Source: Pseudomonas aegrilactucae (lineage in GTDB: Bacteria > Pseudomonadota > Gammaproteobacteria > Pseudomonadales > Pseudomonadaceae). From it: a stretch of 64,000 nt of DNA. The stretch lies in contig NZ_JAHTBI010000011.1 of the NCBI RefSeq assembly GCF_019168305.1, positions 1 to 64,000 on the forward strand. Reading direction: 5' to 3'. The notes beneath the pieces are model-generated. The model was not told where the DNA came from. It worked only from the letters and a program-made list of their open reading frames with translations, and ran no database searches. This document shows, piece by piece, positions 55,308-64,000 of this stretch. Numbering within the stretch: position 1 is the first letter of the stretch; every line of letters starts with the position of its first letter. A program made the position numbers and the translations under genes.

Positions 55308-57242
55308 TCAGGCCCGGAACTGCCCCAGGCTGGCCTTCAACTGCGCCGCCAGGTCGTCCAGCACCTTGCTGCTGGCCGTGGTCTGCATCACCACCTGCGC
55401 CGCGCGCTCGGCCTGCGCATGAATCGTCTCGACCCGACCGCGTACCGCCTGCGCCCCTTGCGCCTGCTGCTCGGCCGCGCGCGTGGCCAGGCCAATCGCC
55501 GCATGCACCTGCTCCACCGACACCTGCACCGACTGCTGCAGCCGCGCATTGTCCTTGAGCACCGTCAGCCCTTCGCTGGCCTGGCGCCCGGCCTGGCTGA
55601 TCGCCGCCACCGCTTCGCGCGCGCCCTGCTGCAAGGCACCGATATGCGCCTGGATATCGCCCGTGGAGCTTTGGGTCTTGCTCGCCAGTGCACGCACCTC
55701 GTCGGCCACCACGGCAAACCCGCGCCCGGTCTCACCGGCTCGCGCCGCCTCGATCGCCGCATTGAGCGCCAACAGGTTGGTCTGCTCGGCAATCCCGTGA
55801 ATCACCTCCAGCACCACTTCGATCTGCTGGCTCTGCTCGGCCAGCCGCTCGATCACCTTGGCCCCGGCGCCCACCTGCCCGGCCAGCGCCTCGATCAGCT
55901 TGGCGACCTGAGCAGAAGTACGGCTGTTCTCATCGGTGGCCTGGCGAATGTCGACCACCTGCTGCAACGCCGCCTGCATGGCATGGCTTTCAGCCTGGGC
56001 CTCATCGGCCATGCTCGACAGCGCACGCAGGCTCTCGGCCACTTCATCGCGCTGGGAGGCCGCGGCCGCATCGGCGCCGGCATTGTGCTGCGCCATGGTG
56101 CCGATCTCGACCCCGGTGCGCTGCGCCACTTCTCCGGCTTCGCGCACGATCGGTTGCAACTTGTCGACGAACTGGTTGACCGCCGCCGCCATGTCGCCGA
56201 TCTCGTCGCGGCTGTCGATCTGGACACGCTTGGTCAGGTCGCTTTCACCGGCCGCCAGGTCATTGAGTGCGGCAATCAGCAAGCGCAACTTGCTCAACAC
56301 CCGGCGCCCGAGCACCACGGCCACGACCAGCAGCACACCCAGGCCCACCAGTGCCAGGCCCAGGCCGATGTTCCAGCGCAGGGTTGCCGCCGCTTGCTGC
56401 ACGGTCTGCGAGGTGTTGGCCTGCATGCCCGCCGCACTCGCCTGGGCCGCCTGCAAGCGGGCTCCCAGGGCCTTGTTGCTGTCTGCCGCGGCGCCCACCA
56501 GGCTATCGCCCACCAATTGCCCGGCGCTGGCGATCAGCGTCGAGAAACGTCCGTCCAGGGCCTTGAGTTCAGTCTCCACTGCGGCGGTCGAGACGCCCAT
56601 CACCACCTTGCCGATCTCGGCGCCGTTGGGGTTGATCGGTGCCTCGATGATGTACACCCCCGGGTCGTTGCGCGCCGCGTCCAGCACCCGGTCCAGCGCA
56701 CGCTCGCCCTGGCCTTTTTCCAGCAGGGCCTGGTTGATCGGGTTCTGCCGGTTCAGGTAGCGGGTAAGGTGCTGGCCCTGGGCGTCGTCGTAGACCACGA
56801 ACAGCACGTTGGGATTGCGCTGGGCGCGCCGGGAGAACTCCGACAGCGCCGGCACATCGTTATCCCACATGGCGCGCGGGGCAACGGAGGCCAGCAGCTC
56901 GGCCATGTCGTTGGCCGACTCCTTGAGGTTTTTCTGCAGGCTGGCGCGCAACTGCGCCTGCTCCTCTTCGAGACGCGCCGACAGCCCGGCGCTCAAACGC
57001 TCGCGCGTACTCGCCGAAAGGCTGTCCAGACCCGAGCTGAGCTCGCGCCCGGCCTGCTCCAGTTCGGCTGACAGTTTTTGGCTGTCGGCGCCCAGACGCT
57101 CACCCAAATCGGCTTCCAGTGCAGTCACCGTGCTCCGGGTCAGCGCGACCGCGACCAGCACCTGCACCAAAAGAGCGATACCCAAGGCAACAAACACAGG
57201 CCGCAACAGGCGGCTTCGTAACAATGAGAGTACGGCCGACAC
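55308..57242 (-). CDS. Methyl-accepting chemotaxis protein
   Basis: 644 residues. Helix 1 at about residues 13-32, a periplasmic sensor of about 250 residues rich in helices, helix 2 near 287-308, a HAMP domain, then the coiled-coil signalling domain with the conserved tip [19 protein letters not shown] near residue 480. The sensor is not of the Tar four-helix type by length. The start is GTG at 57242, with GGAGG eight bases upstream; an in-frame GTG at 57257 lacks a site. Ligand unknown. No CheW-binding pentapeptide tail is visible. Confidence 0.9.
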   Translation of the reverse strand: MSAVLSLLRSRLLRPVFVALGIALLVQVLVAVALTRSTVTALEADLGERLGADSQKLSAELEQAGRELSSGLDSLSASTRERLSAGLSARLEEEQAQLRASLQKNLKESANDMAELLASVAPRAMWDNDVPALSEFSRRAQRNPNVLFVVYDDAQGQHLTRYLNRQNPINQALLEKGQGERALDRVLDAARNDPGVYIIEAPINPNGAEIGKVVMGVSTAAVETELKALDGRFSTLIASAGQLVGDSLVGAAADSNKALGARLQAAQASAAGMQANTSQTVQQAAATLRWNIGLGLALVGLGVLLVVAVVLGRRVLSKLRLLIAALNDLAAGESDLTKRVQIDSRDEIGDMAAAVNQFVDKLQPIVREAGEVAQRTGVEIGTMAQHNAGADAAAASQRDEVAESLRALSSMADEAQAESHAMQAALQQVVDIRQATDENSRTSAQVAKLIEALAGQVGAGAKVIERLAEQSQQIEVVLEVIHGIAEQTNLLALNAAIEAARAGETGRGFAVVADEVRALASKTQSSTGDIQAHIGALQQGAREAVAAISQAGRQASEGLTVLKDNARLQQSVQVSVEQVHAAIGLATRAAEQQAQGAQAVRGRVETIHAQAERAAQVVMQTTASSKVLDDLAAQLKASLGQFRA

Positions 57243-57369
57243 AAAAGAACCCTCCACATCGCGGGGCCATTATAGTGATGGCACCTATAAGGGGATTCTT
57301 ACAGCAAAGGTCGTGCCGAACAGCAGGCATACTGGTCAAATACATCGCCAGGAGTGACCGTTATGGCCC

Positions 57370-57455
57370 TTTCGCTGGCAAGCCAGCTCCCACAGGTGCT
57401 CCACCGACCTCAAGATCAGTGCTATCCCTGTGGGAGCTGGCTTGCCAGCGAAGGG
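57370..57455. repeat. REP pair downstream of purA
   Basis: Inverted REP pair just beyond the purA terminator, upstream of the chemoreceptor start. Confidence 0.9.
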
Positions 57456-57458
57456 GCC

Positions 57459-57497
57459 AAAAAAAAACGCCGCTGCCCCAAAGGGGCAACGGCGTTT
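57459..57497 (-). terminator. Terminator of purA
   Basis: Minus-strand stem AACGCCGTTGCCCC / GGGGCAGCGGCGTT with TTT loop, followed by a run of nine Ts. It lies 19 bases after the purA stop. Confidence 0.92.
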
Positions 57498-57515
57498 TCG
57501 ACTGCCTACAGCGAA

Positions 57516-58841
<1,326 letters not shown>

Positions 58842-58859
58842 TCATACCGGCGGGGAATC

Positions 58860-60047
58860 TCAAATGGCCAGCGGCAGAACCTGCCAAAGCCCGTTTTGCT
58901 GAATCAATTGCCGATCGCAATCCGCCTCGACGGCGGCGGCCTGCGGCTGCCCAGGCAAGGCCTGTACCACCCGCTGACCCTCGCTGCGCAATTGGCAGAC
59001 CAACTGCCAAAGTGCTGCGTCGGTGCTGTCGGGCATCCAGATCCCGCCAGACGGCAACACCACCTCGGCTCGCCCCAGTGTGACCAGGGTCTTCAAATCC
59101 GTGGAGAAACCGGTGGCCGGGCGCGCCCGGCCAAAGTCCGCGCCGATGTCGTCATAGCGACCGCCCTGGGCGATCGACTGGCCGACACCCGGGACGAACG
59201 CGGCAAACACCACACCGGTGTGGTAGTGGTAACCACGCAGTTCGCCCAGGTCGAAGTACAACGGCAGCTCGGGGTAACGCGCCGACAGCCGCTCGGCAAT
59301 CGACAGCAGGTCATCCAGCGCTGCCAGCACCGCCGCCGGCGCTCGGCCCAGGCGTACGCGTGCCGCCTCCAGTACTTCACGCCCGCCACACAGCTCGGTG
59401 AGCGCGCGCAGCATGCCGGCAAGGTCGGCCGGCAGGTCGGCGGTGAGCGCAATCACTTCGTCGATGGCCTTGCGCTGCAGGGCATCGAACAGCTGCTGCT
59501 CGACCGAACCGGACAACCCGGCGGCACGCGCCAGGCCGCGGTAGATCCCCACATGCCCCAGGTCCATGTGCACATCCGGCACATCGGCCAGTTGCAGCAT
59601 GCCGAGCATCAGGCTGATGACCTCGACGTCGCTGACCGGGCTGGCATCGCCGTACAGCTCGGCGCCCAGCTGGATCGGGCTGCGCGAGGTCGACAGGGCA
59701 CGCGGCTGGGCGTGCAGCACGCTGCCGGCGTAGCACAGGCGGCTCGGCCCTTCACGGCGCAGGGTGTGCGCATCGATGCGCGCAACCTGTGGCGTGATGT
59801 CGGCACGAAAGCCCATCTGCCGGCCCGACTGCGGGTCGATCACCTTGAAGGTACGCAGGTCCAGGTCCTGGCCGGCACCGGTGAGCAGCGATTCCAGGTA
59901 CTCGATATGCGGGGTCACGACGAACTCGTAACCCCAGCTCTGGAACAGGTCCAACACCTGACGACGCGCGATTTCGATACGCGCCGCCTCAGGTGGCAGT
60001 ACTTCTTCGATGCCATCTGGCAGCAGCCAGCGGTCTACCGTTGCCAT
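58860..60047 (-). CDS. hisZ: ATP phosphoribosyltransferase regulatory subunit HisZ
   Basis: 395 residues with a class II aminoacyl-tRNA synthetase-like fold (related to HisRS): [49 protein letters not shown] and [28 protein letters not shown]. It lacks the anticodon-binding domain of HisRS. HisZ activates the short HisG in histidine synthesis; hisG is not in the window. Confidence 0.95.
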   Translation of the reverse strand: MATVDRWLLPDGIEEVLPPEAARIEIARRQVLDLFQSWGYEFVVTPHIEYLESLLTGAGQDLDLRTFKVIDPQSGRQMGFRADITPQVARIDAHTLRREGPSRLCYAGSVLHAQPRALSTSRSPIQLGAELYGDASPVSDVEVISLMLGMLQLADVPDVHMDLGHVGIYRGLARAAGLSGSVEQQLFDALQRKAIDEVIALTADLPADLAGMLRALTELCGGREVLEAARVRLGRAPAAVLAALDDLLSIAERLSARYPELPLYFDLGELRGYHYHTGVVFAAFVPGVGQSIAQGGRYDDIGADFGRARPATGFSTDLKTLVTLGRAEVVLPSGGIWMPDSTDAALWQLVCQLRSEGQRVVQALPGQPQAAAVEADCDRQLIQQNGLWQVLPLAI

Positions 60048-60223
60048 TACGCCATTTCCCCTATGGTCCGGGCGGCCTGCCCACGGGCGAGCCTTGAGTG
60101 AAGCAGGTATCGGCAGACAATGACGGGCAGCGCTGATTCCAGCGAAACCGCCGTGCCAATACCCTCTTAGATCCTGGGTCGCGCCACAAGCCTGCGGCCC
60201 TTGCGGGCCAATCGATCTTGCAG

Positions 60224-60251
60224 ACGCAAAAAAGCCGGGAATTTCCCGGCT
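60224..60251 (-). terminator. Terminator of the hfq-hflXKC transcript
   Basis: Minus-strand AGCCGGGAAATTCCCGGCT followed by TTTTTTG. It lies about 75 bases after the hflC stop and before hisZ. Confidence 0.85.
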
Positions 60252-60282
60252 GCCGCATCATACACCCGTTTTCTCGCGGGGG

Positions 60283-60317
60283 CACCCCGCCCGACGTTTT
60301 AGCCGCCGGGCGGGGTG
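60283..60317. terminator. Strong GC hairpin directly after hflC
   Basis: 11-base perfect stem CACCCCGCCCG / CGGGCGGGGTG around a 13-base loop, eight bases beyond the hflC stop. It has no T-run, so it may protect the mRNA end, with the true terminator at 60224-60251. Confidence 0.5.
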
Positions 60318-60324
60318 TGCATGC

Positions 60325-61194
60325 TTACGGTTTGGTCTTGCCCATGAAGCGGAAGAACTCGCTGCTCGGGTCCAGTACCAGTACGTCGCTCTTGTCGGCG
60401 AAGCTTTCGCGGTAGGCCTTCAGGCTGCGGTAGAACGCATAGAAGTCCTGGTCCTGGCCGTAGGCCTTGGCGTAGATGGACGCTGCCTGGGCATCGCCAT
60501 CACCACGGGTTTCTTCCGACTCGCGATAGGCTTCGGCCAGCAACACGCGGCGTTGACGATCGGCGTCGGCACGGATGCCTTCGGCCAGCTCGTTACCCTT
60601 GGCGCGGTGCTCGCGAGCTTCACGCTCACGCTCGGTGCTCATACGTTCGAACACGCTGCGGTTGACTTCCTTGGGCAGGTCGATGGCCTTGACGCGAACG
60701 TCGACCACTTCGATACCCAGCTCCTTGCTGGCCATGCGGTTCAGCGAGGCAGTGATATCAGCCATCAGCGCGTCACGCTCACCCGACACGACTTCGTGCA
60801 GGGTGCGCTTGCCGAACTGGTCGCGCAGGCCGCTTTCCAGACGACGCGACAGGCGCTCGTCGGCGATCTGCTTCATACCCGAGGTAGCGGTATAGAAGCG
60901 CTCGGCGTCCTGCACGCGCCATTTGGCGTAGGCATCGACCATCACCGCTTTCTTCTCCAGGGTCAGGAACCGCTGGGTCGGGGCGTCGAGGGTCATCAGC
61001 CGCGCGTCGAACTTGCGCACCTGGTTCACGTACGGCACTTTCACATGCAGGCCAGGCTGGACATCGGCCTGTACCACACGGCCGAATTGCAGCAGCACGG
61101 CACGTTCGGTCTGGGCCACGATGTAGAAGCTGTTCCAGGCGACGATCGCCAGCACCACGGCGACGATCACGGCGATCAGGGATTTATTGCTCAT
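60325..61194 (-). CDS. hflC: Membrane protease modulator HflC
   Basis: 289 residues. One N-terminal helix (residues 7-25) and a large SPFH/prohibitin domain in the periplasm, with QTERAVLLQFGRVV, VDVRVKAIDLPKEV and YRESEETRGDGDAQAASIYAKAY. With HflK it forms a large ring around FtsH and limits its proteolysis. It overlaps hflK by one base (TGATG-like junction). Confidence 0.96.
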   Translation of the reverse strand: MSNKSLIAVIVAVVLAIVAWNSFYIVAQTERAVLLQFGRVVQADVQPGLHVKVPYVNQVRKFDARLMTLDAPTQRFLTLEKKAVMVDAYAKWRVQDAERFYTATSGMKQIADERLSRRLESGLRDQFGKRTLHEVVSGERDALMADITASLNRMASKELGIEVVDVRVKAIDLPKEVNRSVFERMSTEREREAREHRAKGNELAEGIRADADRQRRVLLAEAYRESEETRGDGDAQAASIYAKAYGQDQDFYAFYRSLKAYRESFADKSDVLVLDPSSEFFRFMGKTKP

Positions 61195-62360
61195 CAGCGG
61201 CTCTCCCTGGAGCGCGTCTCGCGCTGTTGCTGTTGCAGGTCTGCGGCGGCACGGTTGGCGGCGTCATTGGCCGACGGCGTTGCGCTGGTGACCGGCGCGC
61301 TGCCACTGCGGCGGCTGTCGATCATCTTGTCCAGCGGCAGGTAGAGCAGGTTGCTCTGACCGTCCTTGCCCGATACCAGCACCTTGCTGGTGTTGCTGTA
61401 GACTTCCTGCATGGTGTCCAGGTACAGACGCTGACGGGTCACCTCAGGGGCCTTGCGGTACTCGGTGACCAGCTTGGTGAAGCGGTCAGCCTCACCCTTG
61501 GCACGCGAGACCACTTCATCGCGGTAGCCATTGGCATCCTCGATGATGCGCTGCGCCTGACCACGGGCCTCTGGCACCACGCCATTGGCGTAGGACTCGG
61601 CCTGGTTGCGCGCACGCTGCTCGTCTTCACGGGCACGGATCACGTCGTCGAAGGCTTCCTGCACTTCACGCGGGGCTGCCGCGCTCTGCACGTTGACCTG
61701 GGTCACGGTGATACCGGTGCGGTAGGTATCGAGGAAGCGTTGCAGGCGCTCCTTGATTTCCACGGCCATCTGCTCACGGCCTTCGGTCAGCACCTTGTCC
61801 ATCGCGGTGGAACCCACCACATGGCGCAGGGCACTGTCGGTGGCGTGCTGCAGGCTGACTTCAGGCTGATCGACGTTCAGCACGAAATCCTGCAGGTTGG
61901 TGATCTTGTACTGCACGGTCAGCGGCACCTCGACGATGTTCTCGTCTTCGGTCAGCATCTGCCCCTGCTTGGTATAGGCACGCTCACGGGTGACGTTTTC
62001 CATGTACTTGCGATCGATCGGCGGGAAGTAGATGTTCAGGCCCGGCCCTACCGTCTCGTAGTACTTGCCGAAGCGCAGCACCACGGCCTGCTCCTGCTCG
62101 TCGACCACATACACGGCACTGTACAGCCAGATAGCCGCCAGCACGGCCAGGCCGATACCCAGCAGACCCAAGCCGGCACCCTTGCCCGAGCCGCTGTCGC
62201 CGCCCCGTTTCTTGCCACTGCCGAACATGCCGTTCAGGCTATCCTGCAGCTTGCGGAAGGCCTCGTCGAGATCCGGTGGACCCTTCTTGTCGCCGCCACC
62301 ACGGCGCCCACCCCAAGGATCCTGATTGTTCGAGTTGCCACCCGGCTCATTCCAAGCCAT
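61194..62360 (-). CDS. hflK: Membrane protease modulator HflK
   Basis: 388 residues from MAWNEPG. A glycine-rich cytosolic start, one helix at about residues 62-82 (LLGIGLAVLAAIWLYSAVYVV), and an SPFH domain with EQEQAVVLRFGKYYETVGPGLN. The C-terminus is low-complexity (QQQQRETRSRESR). Partner of HflC in the FtsH complex. An upstream in-frame ATG at 62396 is not needed for the family start. Confidence 0.96.
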   Translation of the reverse strand: MAWNEPGGNSNNQDPWGGRRGGGDKKGPPDLDEAFRKLQDSLNGMFGSGKKRGGDSGSGKGAGLGLLGIGLAVLAAIWLYSAVYVVDEQEQAVVLRFGKYYETVGPGLNIYFPPIDRKYMENVTRERAYTKQGQMLTEDENIVEVPLTVQYKITNLQDFVLNVDQPEVSLQHATDSALRHVVGSTAMDKVLTEGREQMAVEIKERLQRFLDTYRTGITVTQVNVQSAAAPREVQEAFDDVIRAREDEQRARNQAESYANGVVPEARGQAQRIIEDANGYRDEVVSRAKGEADRFTKLVTEYRKAPEVTRQRLYLDTMQEVYSNTSKVLVSGKDGQSNLLYLPLDKMIDSRRSGSAPVTSATPSANDAANRAAADLQQQQRETRSRESR

Positions 62361-62426
62361 AGCGCTCTCCATCTGATAAAGCAAAGACGCGCCCACGGCG
62401 CGCCGTCCAATGCTACAGAATGCCTG

Positions 62427-63758
62427 TCACGGCTGCCCGACCGCGAGGTCAGGCTTGTATTGCAAAGTGTGTTGCTCGATGAACTCCAGCGGCTTCATCC
62501 CCTCGCGGCTCACCAGGCGATTGAACTCGACCCGGGACAAGCGCACCGCCAGCAAGGTGTTGCCGTCTTCGTCATGTGCTTCGCTCTGCACCGCACCGAG
62601 GTCGAAGAACAGCGCGCGCAACCGCGCGAAACGCTGCTCCAGGCGCAAGGTGCCGATGAAAAGATCATCCCCCAGCAGTTCGGCGACGGCCTGCCCCACC
62701 AGCTCCAGGCCACGCCCGTCACGGGCCGAGACCCAGACCCGCTGCGGCTTGCCGTCGGCATCGCGCTGAATCTGCGGCTCGACCCCTTCGAGCAGGTCGA
62801 GTTTGTTATACACCTCGAGGATCGGCAAGCCTTCGGCACCGATCTCGCCCAGTACCGCCATGACCTGTTCGATCTGCTCCATGCGGTCCGGCTCGTGGGC
62901 ATCGATCACGTGCAGCAGCAGGTCGGAGTTGCTCGACTCTTCGAGCGTAGCCCGAAATGCCTCGACCAGCTTGTGCGGCAGGTGACGAATGAAGCCCACG
63001 GTGTCGGCCAGCACGATCGGCCCGACGTCATCCAGCTCGAGCCGGCGCAAGGTCGGGTCGAGGGTGGCGAACAGCTGGTCGGCCGCGTAGACCTCGGACT
63101 GGGTCAGGGCATTGAACAGGGTGGACTTGCCGGCGTTGGTGTAGCCCACCAGCGATACCGAGGGGATATCTGCGCGCTTGCGCCCGCGGCGTGCCTGCTC
63201 GCGCTGGCTGCGCACCTTCTCCAGGCGCCCCTTGATCTGGCGCAGGCGAACCCGCAGCAGGCGCCGGTCGGTTTCGAGCTGGGTTTCACCCGGCCCACGC
63301 AGGCCGATACCGCCCTTCTGCCGCTCCAGGTGAGTCCAGCCGCGCACCAGGCGCGTGCTCATGTGCTCGAGCTGGGCCAGTTCGACCTGCAGCTTGCCTT
63401 CATGGGTACGGGCGCGCTGGGCGAAGATATCGAGAATCAGACCCGTGCGGTCAAGCACGCGACACTCGAAAACGCGTTCGAGGTTACGTTCCTGACTGGG
63501 CGTGAGGGTGTGATTGAAAATGACCAAATCGGCCTGTTCGGCTTTGACCAGGTCGCGAAACTCCTCGACCTTGCCGCTGCCAATCAGGAACTTGGCGGTA
63601 GGCTGGTGTCGCGCCACATTGGCGAACGCGACAATGTCGGCACCGGCCGACAAGGCCAGCTCACGGAACTCCTGCGGGTCTTCGCGCGCCTCAGGGCTCT
63701 GACCTTCCAAGTGAACGAGGATCGCCCGTTCACCACCACCGTGGCGCTCAAAGAACAA
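62427..63758 (-). CDS. hflX: Ribosome-associated GTPase HflX
   Basis: 443 residues. The N-terminal HflX domain is followed by a helical linker and the G domain: G1 GYTNAGKST, G3 DTVGFI, G4 NKLD. HflX splits stalled 70S ribosomes under stress. The family-normal start MFFERHGGGERA is encoded by TTG at 63758, with AGGAG six bases away; no ATG is suitably placed. The rare start could hold expression low relative to hfq, which ends 12 bases upstream. Confidence 0.94.
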   Translation of the reverse strand: MFFERHGGGERAILVHLEGQSPEAREDPQEFRELALSAGADIVAFANVARHQPTAKFLIGSGKVEEFRDLVKAEQADLVIFNHTLTPSQERNLERVFECRVLDRTGLILDIFAQRARTHEGKLQVELAQLEHMSTRLVRGWTHLERQKGGIGLRGPGETQLETDRRLLRVRLRQIKGRLEKVRSQREQARRGRKRADIPSVSLVGYTNAGKSTLFNALTQSEVYAADQLFATLDPTLRRLELDDVGPIVLADTVGFIRHLPHKLVEAFRATLEESSNSDLLLHVIDAHEPDRMEQIEQVMAVLGEIGAEGLPILEVYNKLDLLEGVEPQIQRDADGKPQRVWVSARDGRGLELVGQAVAELLGDDLFIGTLRLEQRFARLRALFFDLGAVQSEAHDEDGNTLLAVRLSRVEFNRLVSREGMKPLEFIEQHTLQYKPDLAVGQP

Positions 63759-63770
63759 AGCAGACTCCTA

Positions 63771-64000
63771 TCAGGCGTTACCTGGCTCAGCGTCGCCCTG
63801 TTCGGCATCGGCTGCGCTTGGCAGACGGATCGGACGAACCGGCACCACTGTCGAGATCGCGTGCTTGTAGACCATCTGGCTGACGGTGTTCTTCAGCAGG
63901 ATCACGAACTGGTCGAACGATTCGATCGTGCCTTGCAGCTTGATGCCGTTGACCAGATAGATCGAAACACCGACCTTCTCTTTTCTCAAAGTATTCAAGT
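63771..64000 (-). CDS. hfq: RNA chaperone Hfq, 5' end cut by window
   Basis: C-terminal 76 residues of Hfq. The Sm1 motif [21 protein letters not shown] and Sm2 motif [10 protein letters not shown] are complete; the tail is short, as usual in Pseudomonas. The frame stays open to the window edge. The apparent start NTLRKEK is internal (about residue 14 of the normal protein), since Hfq begins a dozen residues earlier. First visible gene of hfq-hflX-hflK-hflC. Confidence 0.95.
   Translation of the reverse strand, partial: LNTLRKEKVGVSIYLVNGIKLQGTIESFDQFVILLKNTVSQMVYKHAISTVVPVRPIRLPSAADAEQGDAEPGNA

Overview
The window is bacterial chromosomal core sequence with high GC and dense coding, from a Pseudomonas of the P. 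putida group. The assignment rests on azurin next to pncB-nadE, a urea (urtABCDE) ABC operon, liv/bra branched-chain amino acid uptake genes, the hfq-hflX-hflK-hflC-hisZ-purA block, and many copies of a Pseudomonas-type REP palindrome. I see no prophage, insertion sequence, integron, rRNA operon or CRISPR array. Both ends cut genes: an ABC ATPase at the left and hfq at the right.

Layout. 1-2601: FecE/FecB/FecCD-type importer. 2612-5764: secreted trypsin-like protease and a CycA-type amino acid permease. 5755-6922: duplicated small acidic protein of unknown function, one copy frameshifted. 7089-12816: urea ABC transporter behind a sigma-54 promoter. 12849-14738: GNAT acetyltransferase and the CbpM/CbpA chaperone pair. 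14905-20816: an Hsp70 of the YegD type, three related lipoproteins, an AI-2E family exporter and an anchored unknown protein. 20819-28613: small envelope and stress genes (PsiF-like, lipase, OsmE, ferritin-like, AsmA), a FabR-type regulator and an AGE-family isomerase. 28625-35252: SDR oxidoreductase, a 705-bp intergenic stretch rich in DnaA-box sequences, and livKHMGF (minus strand) behind a second sigma-54 promoter. 35638-38226: NAD salvage (pncB, nadE) and azurin. 38621-44477: transglutaminase-like and ATP-grasp/alpha-E proteins, then YgiQ radical SAM protein. 44578-51836: dnaB, rplI, a DUF2232 protein, rpsR, rpsF, rlmB and rnr. 52101-52361: two identical tRNA-Leu(CAG) genes. 52615-57242: ferric iron binding protein and permease, then a chemoreceptor. 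57516-64000: purA, hisZ, hflC, hflK, hflX, hfq.

How the genes fit together. Two high-affinity nitrogen-related importers (urea and branched-chain amino acids) each carry a recognisable -24/-12 sigma-54 promoter, so they probably answer to nitrogen status. Twelve paired REP palindromes sit only downstream of genes or inside operons, and six lie between converging genes. Most of the window is well-known housekeeping. The less explained parts are the three-member lipoprotein family next to an Hsp70 that lacks a substrate-binding domain, the DnaA-box-rich intergenic region, the duplicated unknown gene with a homopolymer frameshift, and the transglutaminase/ATP-grasp pair.
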